Shown here: positions 1 through 9,752 of the stretch, piece after piece | Position numbering within the stretch: position 1 is the stretch's first letter | Layout: the number at the start of each line of letters is the position of its first letter | NCBI GenBank assembly: GCA_036495485.1 | Contig: DASXMU010000134.1 | Coordinates: 1-49,329 of the forward strand | DNA length: 49,329 bases | Direction: 5' to 3' | Source: PALSA-505 sp036495485 | Lineage (GTDB): Bacteria > Actinomycetota > Actinomycetes > Streptosporangiales > Streptosporangiaceae | Made by a program: the position numbers and the translations under genes | The notes under the pieces: generated by a model | Told to the model about the DNA's origin: nothing | Database searches by the model: none | What the model saw: the letters and a program-made list of their open reading frames with translations, nothing else

Positions 1-15
1 TAATAGGGTGCAGTC

Positions 16-1047
16 ATGGAGATGCGAGTTCTTGGCACTACGGGCGTCAGGGTCAGTCCGCTCTGCCTCGGCGCGATGATGTTCGGCGCGTGGGGCAACA
101 CCGACCATGACGATTCCATGCGGATCATCGACCGGGCACTGGACGCCGGGATCAACTTCATCGACACCGCGGACGTCTACTCGGCTGGTGAGTCCGAGGA
201 AATCGTCGGGAAGGCGCTGGCTGGCGGCCAGCGGGACCGCATCGTGCTGGCCACCAAGGCGCACGGCCGGATGGGCGACGACCCGAACGAGCAGGGCAAC
301 TCGCGGCGCTGGCTCATCCGCGAGTGCGAGAACAGCCTGCGCAGGCTGGGCACCGACTACATCGACCTGTACCAGATCCACCGGCCCGACCCGAGCGCCG
401 ACGTCGACGAGACACTGGCCGCACTCACCGACCTGATCAGGGCCGGCAAGATCCGCTACGCCGGCAGCTCGACGTTCCCCCCGTCGCAGATCGTCGAGGC
501 ACAATGGACCGCCGAGCGGCGCGGCCGGGAGCGGTTCGTCAGCGAGCAGCCGCCGTACTCGATCATGGTGCGCGGCGTCGAAGATGAGGTGCTGCCGGTC
601 TGCCGCCGCTACGGGATGGGTGTCATCCCGTGGAGCCCGCTGGCCGGTGGCTGGCTGTCGGGCCGCTACCGCAAGGACGCCGACCTCCCGGCCAGCACCC
701 GGGCGGGCCGGATACCGCAGCGGTTCGACATGGACCTGCCGGGCAACCAGGCCAAACTGGAGGCGGCCGAGCAGCTGGCCATCCTGGCCGATGAGGCTGG
801 CCTTTCCGTAGTGCACCTGGCGATCGCCTTCGTGATCAACCACCCGGCCGTCACCTCGGCCATCATCGGCCCGCGCACCATGGAACATCTGGAGAGCCAG
901 CTCGGCGCCGCCGACGTCGTGCTGACCCGCGACGTTCTGAACCGGATCGACGAGATCGTCCCGCCAGGCACCAACCTCAACCGCCCCGACCGTGGCTACG
1001 AACCTCCCAGCCTGACCAAGCCGGGCCTGCGCCGCCGTCGTCACTGA
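16..1047 (+). CDS. Aldo/keto reductase
   Basis: NAD(P)H-dependent oxidoreductase of the aldo/keto reductase superfamily, 343 aa, a normal length. The visible catalytic tetrad is D50 and Y55 (in FIDTADVY), K81 (LATK) and H122 (QIH). The SPLAGGWLSG segment and the C-terminal IIGPRTMEHLES stretch match the cofactor-binding end of the family. The ATG two codons downstream (22) is an equally possible start, and no strong ribosome site precedes either. It ends about 500 bases before the aminotransferase operon and lies upstream of the first TetR operator, so it is probably not part of that regulon. The substrate cannot be told from sequence. Confidence 0.93.
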   Translation: MEMRVLGTTGVRVSPLCLGAMMFGAWGNTDHDDSMRIIDRALDAGINFIDTADVYSAGESEEIVGKALAGGQRDRIVLATKAHGRMGDDPNEQGNSRRWLIRECENSLRRLGTDYIDLYQIHRPDPSADVDETLAALTDLIRAGKIRYAGSSTFPPSQIVEAQWTAERRGRERFVSEQPPYSIMVRGVEDEVLPVCRRYGMGVIPWSPLAGGWLSGRYRKDADLPASTRAGRIPQRFDMDLPGNQAKLEAAEQLAILADEAGLSVVHLAIAFVINHPAVTSAIIGPRTMEHLESQLGAADVVLTRDVLNRIDEIVPPGTNLNRPDRGYEPPSLTKPGLRRRRH

Positions 1048-1055
1048 CGGCAGGG

Positions 1056-1092
1056 GTGGTCAACTGTTCGCGCAAGCAAAGCAGTTGACCAC
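1056..1092. terminator. Perfect inverted repeat after the aldo/keto reductase gene
   Basis: GTGGTCAACTG (1056-1066) and CAGTTGACCAC (1082-1092) form an 11-bp perfect stem with a 15-nt loop, starting 9 bases after the stop codon. Position favours a terminator, but no T-run follows, so an operator is also possible. Confidence 0.45.
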
Positions 1093-1539
1093 GATAGCGA
1101 ATATGTGTACGATTTTGCTGTCTGGCTCGGTGGTGGAGTTGTGACTGCGCCCGGCCAGAGGATCGAAGCAGCCCGCCGGATAGCTCCCGGTGGGCCGACG
1201 CAGAGAGCTGCCCACCCGCTGCGGCCGGTCGAGTGGAATCTGACGTTCCACGAGGCAGCCAGGCATCCTGCCCGGGAGCAAGACTTGTCCTGGCCTGCTT
1301 GGCAGGCGGCGGCTCGCTTGCGCTTGCTTGGGCCAGAGCGGCCAGGCCGCGCTCCTGCTCCACTGACCTGGACAGTGTTCCGGTGAGCGCGAACGGTTCG
1401 CTGGGCACCGTTCGGCGATTTTCTTTCTTTCCCCAAAAGCTTGGTGGCATAAGGAAGAACGGAAGGACGGAAGGGACGGGCAGAAGCCGGGCTGCTTCCC
1501 CGGGAACCCAACCTTGCCGGCGAGGTGCCTTCAGATTTA
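1093..1539. other. Non-coding interval before the aminotransferase operon
   Basis: About 450 bases with no recognisable gene. Open frames exist on both strands but have no family resemblance and no ribosome sites. The only structure seen is the dispersed 38-bp repeat at 1395-1432, listed separately. Confidence 0.6.
1395..1432 (-). repeat. Dispersed 38-bp repeat, copy 1
   Basis: On the minus strand this reads GGAAAGAAAGAAAATC, three variable bases, then a segment ending ACGGTGCCCAGCGAACC. The second copy, at 11565-11602 on the plus strand, differs at about four positions and there forms part of the coding end of the FAD enzyme gene. Confidence 0.7.
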
Positions 1540-1555
1540 GACTGAATGTTCAGTC
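1540..1555. promoter_or_regulatory. TetR-type operator O1
   Basis: GACTGAATGTTCAGTC is a palindrome with 7-bp arms (GACTGAA/TTCAGTC) around TG. It is the exact reverse complement of the site at 9663-9678, which lies between the tetR and FAD enzyme genes. It ends 20 bases before the GTG start of the aminotransferase gene, so repressor bound here would block transcription of the aminotransferase-transporter operon. Confidence 0.75.
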
Positions 1556-1575
1556 AAAATTTGAGGAGCGGCACC

Positions 1576-3003
1576 GTGACCAGCCCGGACGCCAGGGTTC
1601 GCCAGGAGAGCAAGCTTGCTGAGGTTATCGCGGAGCAGGAGGCGATCTTCCTGCGGCGGCAGCCGGAGTCGGGGCGGATGGCCGTGCGGGCGGGTGAGTC
1701 GCTGGCCGGGGGGGTCACGTCGAGCTGGCAGATTACGGTGCCGCAGGCAGTTTGGCTGAGCCATGGGCGGGGGGGCAAGGTCTACGACGTCGATGGTAAC
1801 GAGTATGTCGATCTGCATGGCGGGTACGGAGCGGCGCTGGCAGGGCACGCGCATCCGGCGATGGTGGCGGCTATCCGCGCCCAGGCCGGGCTGGGCACGC
1901 ATTTCGCGCAGCCGACGCCGACTGCGGTGGTGGTCGCCGAGGAACTGGCGCGGCGGTTCGGGCTGCCGCAGTGGCGGTTTGCCAACTCGGGGACCGAGGC
2001 GACGATGGACGCCGTGCACCTTATGCGCTCGGTCACCGGGCGGGACCTGATTATCAAGGTGGAGGGCTGCTACCACGGGCATCATGACTCGGTGCAGGTG
2101 TCGGTCGCGCCGGACGCCGACGAGGTCGGGCCGGCGCACAAGCCCGCGCAGTCACCGGCCAGCAGCGGGATTCCGGCGGCGATCACCAAGCTGACGCTGA
2201 TCGCCGGGTTCAACGACCTTGACAGTGTTGCCCGGCTGCTCGACGAGCACCGGGGCCAGATCGCCGGGATGATCATCGAGCCGATCATGATGAACGCGGG
2301 CATCATTTTGCCCGAGCCTGGTTATCTTGCCGGGCTGCGCGATCTGCTGCACGAGCATGATGCGCTGCTCACCTTCGACGAGGTTAAGACCGGGCTGACG
2401 GTCGGGCCTGGCGGGGTCACCGAGCTGTCTGGGGTGCTGCCGGACGTTATCTGCCTGGCGAAGTCGGTCGGCGGGGGTGTGGCCGTCGCCGCGATCGGGG
2501 GCAGCGCGGAGGTGATGGAGCACGTGGCCAGCGGGGACTACGAGATGGTCGGCACGTTCAACGGCAACCCGCTGGCCATGGCCGGCGTCAGGGCGATGCT
2601 CTGCGAGGTCGCCACACAAGAGGCGTATCAGCGGATCGAACTGCTGCGGTCGCGGGCGGTGGCCGGGATCGAGTGCATCATCGCGGATGCTGGGCTGCAG
2701 GCGCATGTGGTGTCGGCGGGAGCGAAGGGGTGCGTGGTGTTCTCGCCCGAGCCGGTCCGGGACTACCGGGACTACCTGGCGGTGGACGACCGGTACAGCC
2801 ACGCGCACTGGCTGTTCCAGCACAACGGCGGCGTCTTCCTGCCGCCCTGGGGCAAGAGCGAGCAGTGGCTGATCTCGGTGCAGCACGAGACAGCGGACAT
2901 CGACCGGCTGATCAGCAACTTCGGCACGTTCGCGGCGGCGATCGGTCACGGCCGTGATCTTGGGCCTGGGCTGACGACGCCGGTTATGGGAGATTTGGCC
3001 TGA
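1576..3003 (+). CDS. Class III PLP-dependent aminotransferase (GSA-aminotransferase-like)
   Basis: PLP enzyme of aminotransferase class III, 475 aa, closest in pattern to the glutamate-1-semialdehyde aminomutase/omega-transaminase group. Visible motifs are NSGTEATMDAVHL (phosphate cup), GCYHGHHDS, the cofactor aspartate in FDEVKTG, and the Schiff-base lysine K296 in LAKSVGGG. The GTG at 1576 is chosen because GAGGAG lies 8 bases upstream; the ATG at 1546 lies inside operator O1. The stop overlaps the next ATG (TGATG), implying translational coupling with the binding-protein gene. Being co-expressed with an amine-type importer, it probably removes or transfers the amino group of the imported compound; substrate unknown. 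Confidence 0.92.
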   Translation: MTSPDARVRQESKLAEVIAEQEAIFLRRQPESGRMAVRAGESLAGGVTSSWQITVPQAVWLSHGRGGKVYDVDGNEYVDLHGGYGAALAGHAHPAMVAAIRAQAGLGTHFAQPTPTAVVVAEELARRFGLPQWRFANSGTEATMDAVHLMRSVTGRDLIIKVEGCYHGHHDSVQVSVAPDADEVGPAHKPAQSPASSGIPAAITKLTLIAGFNDLDSVARLLDEHRGQIAGMIIEPIMMNAGIILPEPGYLAGLRDLLHEHDALLTFDEVKTGLTVGPGGVTELSGVLPDVICLAKSVGGGVAVAAIGGSAEVMEHVASGDYEMVGTFNGNPLAMAGVRAMLCEVATQEAYQRIELLRSRAVAGIECIIADAGLQAHVVSAGAKGCVVFSPEPVRDYRDYLAVDDRYSHAHWLFQHNGGVFLPPWGKSEQWLISVQHETADIDRLISNFGTFAAAIGHGRDLGPGLTTPVMGDLA

Positions 3004-4265
3004 TGGTGCACCCGCGAGAGGGCTGGCAGGGCGACGCGAGCCGTCGCCCGCGGGTGACCCGCCGTGGGTTCCTCACCAGGAGCGCGGGAGCCGCGCTGGC
3101 CGCCACCGGGGCGGGGGCGCTGCTCGACGCGTGCGCGCCGGCCGTGGCCGGATTCGGCAGCTTGCCGTTGCCCCGGCCCAGCAACCCGGTGACCTGGCCT
3201 GTTTTCGCCGGCAACCCGCCGGTCAAGTCCGGCTTGCAGCCCGAGCCCGGTGCCACGCTGAACATTTACACCTGGGTTGCGTACATCAACCAGGCCGTCG
3301 TCAACAACTTCGCCAAGCGGTACAAGTGCAAGGCGCAGATCACCACGTTCAACACGATGGACGAGGCGCTGGCCAAGCTGCGCAACGGGCTGAAGTTCGA
3401 CGTCCTGGTCGGCGCCACCGTCGACGTGCTCGGCCAGCTGATCGAGTCCAAGCTGGTGCAGCCGCTGAACCACAGCTACATCCCGAACATCACCCAGGCC
3501 TGGCCGGACTTCACCAACCCCTACTACGACCGGCGCTGGCAGTACACCGTCCCGTACACGATCTACACGACCGGCATCTCGTGGCGGAAGGACCTCGTGC
3601 ACGAGAACCCGTACGCCATGAAGAACGGCTGGGCGATGCCGTGGCAGAGCAAGTACCGGGGCAAGGTCGCGATCCTGGACGACTACCGCGAGGGCATCAG
3701 CCTCGGGCTGATGAAGAACGGGATCTACGACCTCAACACCACCGACCGGGGCCAGATCGCGCTGTCGCGGCGGACGCTGGAAGAGCTGTCCAGCCTGGTC
3801 AACGTGCGCATCGACAACAATGACTACACCGAGGTCCCGGACGCGGACACCTGGATCCACCACGCCTGGTCGGGTGACATGGCCGCGGCCGCGTCCTACA
3901 TGCCCAAGGGCGTGCCGGTGGACGTGGTCGGCTACTGGTTCCCCACCGATGGCCGGGGCCCGGTGGCGAACGACACGATCATGCTGCTGCAGTCCTCGGC
4001 CAGCCCGGTGCTCTCCCACCTGTTCCTCAACTACATGTGCGACCTGCACAACGTGCTGGACAACATCAGCTTCAACGGGTACATGCAGCCGTTCACCGGG
4101 GTGACGCCGCAGGTCCTGGTCAAGGAGCAGATCCTGCCGCCGAGCCTGATGTCCACCGTGGTGCTGCCGTCCTACTTCCGGCGCGGGATCGGTGAGCTGC
4201 AGCTTCCGGTGGACACCGACGCGCTCTGGCAGCAGGCCTGGCTCGTGGTCAGCAACGGGATCTGA
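3003..4265 (+). CDS. Pot-type ABC transporter substrate-binding lipoprotein, Tat-exported
   Basis: Extracellular solute-binding protein of the spermidine/putrescine (PotD) class, 420 aa. The N-terminus has a twin-arginine motif (TRRGFLTRSA, residues 19-28) and a lipobox-like LLDAC with the cysteine at residue 44, so it is probably exported folded and lipid-anchored outside the membrane. NIYTWVAYINQAVVNNF and the later WIHHAWSGDMAAA stretch are typical of PotD-like proteins. The start overlaps the aminotransferase stop, and the two permease genes follow directly. The ligand is likely a cationic amine, but polyamine, betaine or opine-like ligands cannot be separated by eye. Confidence 0.92.
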   Translation: MVHPREGWQGDASRRPRVTRRGFLTRSAGAALAATGAGALLDACAPAVAGFGSLPLPRPSNPVTWPVFAGNPPVKSGLQPEPGATLNIYTWVAYINQAVVNNFAKRYKCKAQITTFNTMDEALAKLRNGLKFDVLVGATVDVLGQLIESKLVQPLNHSYIPNITQAWPDFTNPYYDRRWQYTVPYTIYTTGISWRKDLVHENPYAMKNGWAMPWQSKYRGKVAILDDYREGISLGLMKNGIYDLNTTDRGQIALSRRTLEELSSLVNVRIDNNDYTEVPDADTWIHHAWSGDMAAAASYMPKGVPVDVVGYWFPTDGRGPVANDTIMLLQSSASPVLSHLFLNYMCDLHNVLDNISFNGYMQPFTGVTPQVLVKEQILPPSLMSTVVLPSYFRRGIGELQLPVDTDALWQQAWLVVSNGI

Positions 4266-4272
4266 GGCGACA

Positions 4273-5193
4273 GTGGCAAGCCGGGCGACGGACGGCAACG
4301 GGGGGAGAAAGAACCTGTTCTGGGCCGCGCTCGCGGCGCCCGGGATCATCTGGCTCATCCTGCTGTTCATCGTGCCGTTCTACACGGTGCTGGCGATCGC
4401 CATGGGCCAGCTCAACCGGCTGTTCGAGTCGCCGATCGCGGTCTGGAACCCGGTGGACTGGAGCTCATCCAACGTCATCAACGCGTTCCATGACCTGGTG
4501 GGCAGCACGTCGTTCGCCGGGCCGATCGTGATCAGGACGGTCATCTACGTGGCCGTGGCATCGCTGCTGTGCCTGCTGATCGGCTACCCGGCCGCCTACT
4601 TCGTGGCCAGGTTCGCCGGGCGGCGCAAGGCGCTGTTCCTGGTGCTGCTGATCGCGCCGTTCTGGATCAGCTACATGATGCGCATGCTGGCCTGGGTCGA
4701 CCTGCTGCAGTCCAACGGCTACCTGAACCGCGCGCTGACCTTCCTGGGCCTGGCCTCGCACCAGGTCAACTGGCTGGGCGGGATGTCGGTCACGGTCGTG
4801 CTCGGCCTGGCATACGGCTACATCCCCTACCTCATCCTCGTGCTCTACGCCGGGCTGGACCGGATCGACCCGTCGCTGATCGAGGCAGGCCGGGATCTGG
4901 GCCTGGGCCGGGTGCGGACGTTCCTGCGGGTCACGCTGCCGTTGTCCCGGCAGCCGATCCTGACCGGCCTGCTGATCACCATCCTGCCGATGCTGGGCGA
5001 CTACTACACCAACCAGCTGCTCTCCGGTGCGGCCAGCACGTCCATGGTCGGCAACCTGATCCAGGGACAGCTCGGCACGCCGGGCCTGGAGGGGCAGGGC
5101 GCCGTGCTGTCGCTGTTGCTGCTGCTGATCCTGCTGGTGCCGATGATCTACTACGTGGTGGCGACCAACCGCTCGTCCAGGGACGTGGCCTGA
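4273..5193 (+). CDS. Pot-type ABC transporter permease (PotB-like)
   Basis: Inner-membrane permease, 306 aa, with about six membrane spans and the cytoplasmic EAA loop (EAGRDLGLGRVRTFLRVTLP) that docks the ATPase. GTG 4273 is chosen because it leaves a normal short cytoplasmic N-terminus before the first span (FWAALAAPGIIWLILLFIVP); longer readings start inside the binding-protein gene. It begins 7 bases after the binding-protein stop and ends in a TGATG overlap with the second permease gene. It should pair with the 5193-6113 product and the ATPase encoded at 7607-8914. Confidence 0.93.
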   Translation: MASRATDGNGGRKNLFWAALAAPGIIWLILLFIVPFYTVLAIAMGQLNRLFESPIAVWNPVDWSSSNVINAFHDLVGSTSFAGPIVIRTVIYVAVASLLCLLIGYPAAYFVARFAGRRKALFLVLLIAPFWISYMMRMLAWVDLLQSNGYLNRALTFLGLASHQVNWLGGMSVTVVLGLAYGYIPYLILVLYAGLDRIDPSLIEAGRDLGLGRVRTFLRVTLPLSRQPILTGLLITILPMLGDYYTNQLLSGAASTSMVGNLIQGQLGTPGLEGQGAVLSLLLLLILLVPMIYYVVATNRSSRDVA

Positions 5194-6113
5194 TGGCGAC
5201 GGCGACGGTCAAGCCCGAGCGCACCGGGGCACGGCGGCTGATCCCCCGGGCCAATCCCTGGCGGCATCCGTGGTTCCTGGAGGGCTTCACCTGGCTGTAC
5301 CTGATCTGGTCGCTGGTGCCGATCGCGCTGGCCGTGCTGTTCTCGTTCAACAAGGGGAAGTCGCAGAGCGCCTGGCAGGGGTTCTCCTGGCGCTGGTACT
5401 TCAGCGACCCGGTCAACTCCGTGCTGCACAACCCGCAGCTGCACGCCGCCGTGCTGCAGACGATCCGGCTGTCGGTCTATACGACCATCATCGCGGTGCC
5501 GCTGGGCGTCGCGTTCGCGCTCGGCATCAATCGCTGGCGCGGCTACACCTCGTCGACTTTCAACTTCGTGATGATCCTGTCGTTCGTCATCCCGGAGCTG
5601 ATCTTCGGTGTCTCGATGTTCTTCGTGTTCACCGCGCTGTTCACCGCCGTGCCCCTCGGCACGCTGGCGGAGATCCTGGGGCTGGTCACCTGGAACGTGA
5701 GCTGGCCGGCGATCATCGTCCAGGCCAGGCTGGTCACGCTGGGAAAGCAGTACGAAGAGGCGGCCGCCGATCTTGGCGCCAATCAGTTCCAGACCATGCG
5801 CCGGGTGATGCTGCCGCTGCTCGGCCCGGCCATCTTCGCCAGCGCCGTCCTGGTGTTCTCCGGGGTGATCGACGACTTCGTCATCGTCGACCTGCTGTCG
5901 TCGAACTCCGGCAACACGCCGATGTCGGTGATCATCTACTCCACCAAGCACGGCGGCAACGGCGGCCCGGCGCTGAACGCCCTGGGCACGATCATGCTGG
6001 CCATGTCGTTCGTCATCGCGGTTCTCGGCTACATCGGCTACCGGTGGCTGACCCGGGGCGAACGCGGCAGCAGCATGTCCGCGCTCACCACGATTGCTGG
6101 CGCCGAAGGCTAG
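5193..6113 (+). CDS. Pot-type ABC transporter permease (PotC-like)
   Basis: Second membrane subunit of the importer, 306 aa, with about six spans and an EAA loop (EEAAADLGANQFQTMRRVMLP). The ATG overlaps the stop of the previous permease gene. Its stop overlaps by three bases the stop codon of the convergent DUF5999 gene, so this operon ends here. In many Pot operons the ATPase gene is adjacent; here it lies 1.5 kb further on, on the other strand, separated by three unrelated genes. Confidence 0.93.
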   Translation: MATATVKPERTGARRLIPRANPWRHPWFLEGFTWLYLIWSLVPIALAVLFSFNKGKSQSAWQGFSWRWYFSDPVNSVLHNPQLHAAVLQTIRLSVYTTIIAVPLGVAFALGINRWRGYTSSTFNFVMILSFVIPELIFGVSMFFVFTALFTAVPLGTLAEILGLVTWNVSWPAIIVQARLVTLGKQYEEAAADLGANQFQTMRRVMLPLLGPAIFASAVLVFSGVIDDFVIVDLLSSNSGNTPMSVIIYSTKHGGNGGPALNALGTIMLAMSFVIAVLGYIGYRWLTRGERGSSMSALTTIAGAEG

Positions 6114-6334
6114 GCGGCTCTCGCAAGGGCGACCGGCGGGGCGATGGCGCGGCCGTCGGGGAGCAGTTCCCCGGCGTCGTCGAACAGCACGACACCGTTG
6201 CAGAGCAGGCTCCAGCCCTGCTCCGGGTGCTGGGCGACCACCCGGGCGGCGACGTGATCGGGTGCCTGCACGCCGGGGCAGCGGGGCCAGTGCTGGCACG
6301 CCGCGTGCCGCAGCGGGACTGATAGCTTCTGCAT
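6110..6334 (-). CDS. DUF5999 family small protein
   Basis: Small cytoplasmic protein of 74 aa with the hallmark string HPEQGWSLLCNGVVLFDDAG followed by ELLPDGR, which I recognise as the actinobacterial DUF5999 family (function unknown). The N-terminal half has cysteines C13 and C19 in CQHWPRC, which could bind a metal. A strong GGAGGA lies just before the ATG. It is convergent with the permease operon and shows no functional link to it. Confidence 0.85.
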   Translation of the reverse strand: MQKLSVPLRHAACQHWPRCPGVQAPDHVAARVVAQHPEQGWSLLCNGVVLFDDAGELLPDGRAIAPPVALARAA

Positions 6335-6426
6335 GGCTCCTCCAGGGATCGACCGTTACATCGATCCTGCACTCGGATGGAGTGCCAAACATCTGCCATC
6401 CGACCCATGTTGGCGGGTCGAAGGTC

Positions 6427-6720
6427 CTATCGTTTCCGGTCGCGGCGCAACTGGTCGAGGACCTCGGCGGGATTCTCGGCGGTGACCCGGATCATCGCGC
6501 GCATGGCGTCGGCCAGGGCGACCCGGGGGACGCCGAGTTCCACCGCGGCCGAGTCGGCCCACTGGGTGAGCTGGCGGTACAGCTCGGGGCTCAGGTCGAG
6601 GGTGATCCTGACCGGCTTCGACCTGATCGCGGTCCGGCCCGCCGGGGGAGCGTTGGGCTCGGTTCGCCTGGCCGCAGCGGCCGCCATCTGCGCCTTACGC
6701 TGCTCCCGCTGGGTGGTCAT
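6427..6720 (-). CDS. Small ribbon-helix-helix-like partner of the ParA-type ATPase
   Basis: 97-aa basic protein. After a charged, flexible N-terminus (about residues 1-35) comes KPVRITLDLSPELYRQL, which looks like the DNA-contacting strand and first helix of a ribbon-helix-helix fold, then a helical tail (ADAMRAMIRV). Its ATG overlaps the stop of the ParA-like gene (ATGA), so the two are translationally coupled. This order matches ParA plus small centromere-binding/repressor pairs of plasmids. It may bind the palindrome at 7422-7437. The fold is inferred from pattern only. Confidence 0.72.
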   Translation of the reverse strand: MTTQREQRKAQMAAAAARRTEPNAPPAGRTAIRSKPVRITLDLSPELYRQLTQWADSAAVELGVPRVALADAMRAMIRVTAENPAEVLDQLRRDRKR

Positions 6721-7388
6721 GACCGCACCGAGCAGAGCGGTGCGCAGCGGTCGGCCAGCTCGCGGGCCACGCTTCGCCATATCCCGCGGCCCGCGTCGGG
6801 AATCGGCATGCCGAAGCTCTGGGCGTAGACCTCGAGCCGTGGCACGGCCGTCTCCAGCACGTCGTAGCCGAGGCTCTGCAGTGCCTCGCGGGCATCGGTG
6901 GTGGAGTTCGCCCGGGAGATGCAGCGGTTCAGCAGGATGGCCGACCGGGCCGGTGTCCGCCGGTCCGAGGCGATCTCCGCGATCTCCTCGCGGACCGGCG
7001 AGGTGCGGTTGATCTCGATCGGGCTCGGCGCGCACGGGATCAGGATCTCGTCGGCGTAGCGCAGCGCGGACTGGGCGATGGCCGCGTGGTCCTCGAGCTG
7101 GGGCGCGTCGATGATCACCACGTCATCGTCGTGCGCTATCTCGGGTATCCGGCGGTGCATCTCGCGCGATGGCAGTGCCACGATCCGGAACGGGAACCCC
7201 TCCCTGGGCGGCATCCCCGGGCTCATGGCCGCCAGATCGGACCACTCCAGGGCGCTGCCGGATGGGTCGGCATCCACCAGGAGCACGCTGTTTCCCGCCT
7301 GGGCGAAGATGTGCGCCAGCCAGACCGCTGAGGTGGTCTTGCCCGTGCCCGGCTTGAGGTTTGCCAGGGCGAGGCTTAGACCAGTCAT
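6717..7388 (-). CDS. ParA/MinD-type partition ATPase
   Basis: 223-aa P-loop ATPase of the ParA/Soj class. The deviant Walker A is KPGTGKTT with signature lysine K12 and catalytic-loop K17; VLLVDADPSGSA (D39, D41) and VVIIDAPQ (D94) are the switch and Walker B elements. It lacks the N-terminal HTH of P1-type ParA, so it resembles the short plasmid type that uses a separate small DNA-binding partner, encoded by the overlapping downstream gene. It sits between the two halves of the amine transporter with no obvious link to it, suggesting a remnant or passenger of a plasmid or integrative element. It is not the chromosomal parAB pair. Confidence 0.88.
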   Translation of the reverse strand: MTGLSLALANLKPGTGKTTSAVWLAHIFAQAGNSVLLVDADPSGSALEWSDLAAMSPGMPPREGFPFRIVALPSREMHRRIPEIAHDDDVVIIDAPQLEDHAAIAQSALRYADEILIPCAPSPIEINRTSPVREEIAEIASDRRTPARSAILLNRCISRANSTTDAREALQSLGYDVLETAVPRLEVYAQSFGMPIPDAGRGIWRSVARELADRCAPLCSVRS

Positions 7389-7421
7389 CCACGCATTATC
7401 ACAGCGCTCGCGGCATAACGG

Positions 7422-7437
7422 TACCCGCGCGCGGGTA
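7422..7437. promoter_or_regulatory. Perfect 16-bp palindrome upstream of the parA-like gene
   Basis: TACCCGCGCGCGGGTA is fully self-complementary and lies 33 bases before the ParA-like start codon. It is a candidate operator or centromere-like site for the coupled small DNA-binding protein. The flanking 7440-7600 is unusually AT-rich for this window, including TTTCCCACAGGCTGTG, but no origin can be demonstrated. Confidence 0.45.
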
Positions 7438-7606
7438 TGGCTGGCCGTCCGGCCTGGCCTGGGTTGTGGAAACCGTACCGTATCGCAGTGATTACTGCAT
7501 CTTTGCCAGCAGTGGAATAGTTTCCCACAGGCTGTGTATATCTATCCCGGCTTCTGGATAAAGCCGCAGGCAGACCGCCTTCCAGCCTGTGAGCAGTTGA
7601 CCCCGT

Positions 7607-8914
<1,308 letters not shown>

Positions 8915-8928
8915 GAGGCCACCTCCGC

Positions 8929-9558
8929 TCAGCTCTTGGTTCTGCGCCCGCTCCACGGGAATCCGAGCTTCCCGGCCGCGTACTGCATGGTCAGCTCGAA
9001 CGCGCGGCCCGATCCCACCTCGGGGTCGTCCAGCGCGATCGTCACGGCGAACCCGTCCAGCAGGGCGGACAGCATGACGGCGAAGTCGTCGGCGTCCACG
9101 GCGGCGAACTCGCCAGTCTCCTGGCCGGTCAGCACGATCGACCGGATCGTCTCCCGCCAGCGTTCGTCGAACTTCTGCCTGACAGCGGCGACGCCGGCGT
9201 TGCGCGGCGACTGCGCCCACAGGTCCAGCCAGACCAGCCACGAGCCCGCCGCGTCGGTGTCCTCCTCGGGCAGGCAGGTCATGGCGACGATCTCCTCCAG
9301 CCGCCCGGCGCGCGTGCCGATGGCCGCCATCCGGCGGGTGCCGCTGGCGTACCAGTTGTCCTCGGAGTAACGCAGCGCCTCGGTCAGCAGATGGTCTCTG
9401 GTCTTGAAGTAGTAGATGACGAGCGCGGGGCTTGCCCCGGCCCGCTCTGCCACGTCGGTGATCCGGGTGTCGGGGTATCCGCGCTCGATGATCACCTCGA
9501 GTGCCGCCTGCAGCATCTGCTCACGGCGCTGATCGGCGCTGCCGGTCTGGTCCTTCAT
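8929..9558 (-). CDS. TetR-family repressor, BetI-like
   Basis: One-domain TetR/AcrR regulator, 209 aa. The N-terminal HTH is at about residues 12-58 (ITDVAERAGASPALVIYYF then KTRDHLL), followed by a helical ligand-binding domain whose pattern resembles the BetI C-terminal class. ATG 9558 is preferred over the in-frame TTG at 9576. It is followed 14 bases later by the transporter ATPase gene. Operator O2 (9663-9678) lies about 105 bases upstream, between this gene and the divergent FAD enzyme gene, and the same palindrome recurs at 1540, 18016 and 21179. I infer autorepression and control of the whole cluster, relieved by a pathway ligand. Confidence 0.92.
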   Translation of the reverse strand: MKDQTGSADQRREQMLQAALEVIIERGYPDTRITDVAERAGASPALVIYYFKTRDHLLTEALRYSEDNWYASGTRRMAAIGTRAGRLEEIVAMTCLPEEDTDAAGSWLVWLDLWAQSPRNAGVAAVRQKFDERWRETIRSIVLTGQETGEFAAVDADDFAVMLSALLDGFAVTIALDDPEVGSGRAFELTMQYAAGKLGFPWSGRRTKS

Positions 9559-9662
9559 CCGGCCATCCTCGCCCAATCCAGCATTTCCGGCACCTGCCTT
9601 CGCGCATCGTCGCTGCCGTTCCCGCCGGTCCCGCCCTTGCGGGAAAGCCTAGCAGGTTTCTA

Positions 9663-9678
9663 GACTGAACATTCAGTC
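9663..9678. promoter_or_regulatory. TetR-type operator O2
   Basis: GACTGAACATTCAGTC, with arms GACTGAA/TTCAGTC around CA, lies in the tetR/FAD-enzyme divergent intergenic region. It is placed to repress tetR plus the transporter ATPase gene leftward and the FAD enzyme plus acyl-CoA synthetase genes rightward. It is the best positional anchor for linking the other three copies to this regulator. Confidence 0.8.
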
Positions 9679-9752
9679 AAACATGGGTGGGAGGCGCCGC
9701 AGGGTGTCTGTCCGGCCAGGAAAGCGCAGACCTATCCAGGGAAGGCAGAACC

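Noticed and set aside
1105..1386. 93-codon plus-strand frame in the first intergenic region
   Set aside because: No ribosome site, no recognisable pattern and biased composition.
2946..4370. 474-codon minus-strand frame opposite the binding-protein gene
   Set aside because: Arg/His/Gly/Val-rich shadow of a clearly coding plus strand; no family pattern.
7440..7606. Replication origin beside the ParA-like gene
   Set aside because: AT-richer with one TTTCCCACAGG word, but no iterons, DnaA-box cluster or replication gene.
9687..9752. FAD enzyme start at 9687
   Set aside because: It lies 9 bases after the operator with no ribosome site, whereas 9753 has GGGAAGG at proper spacing.
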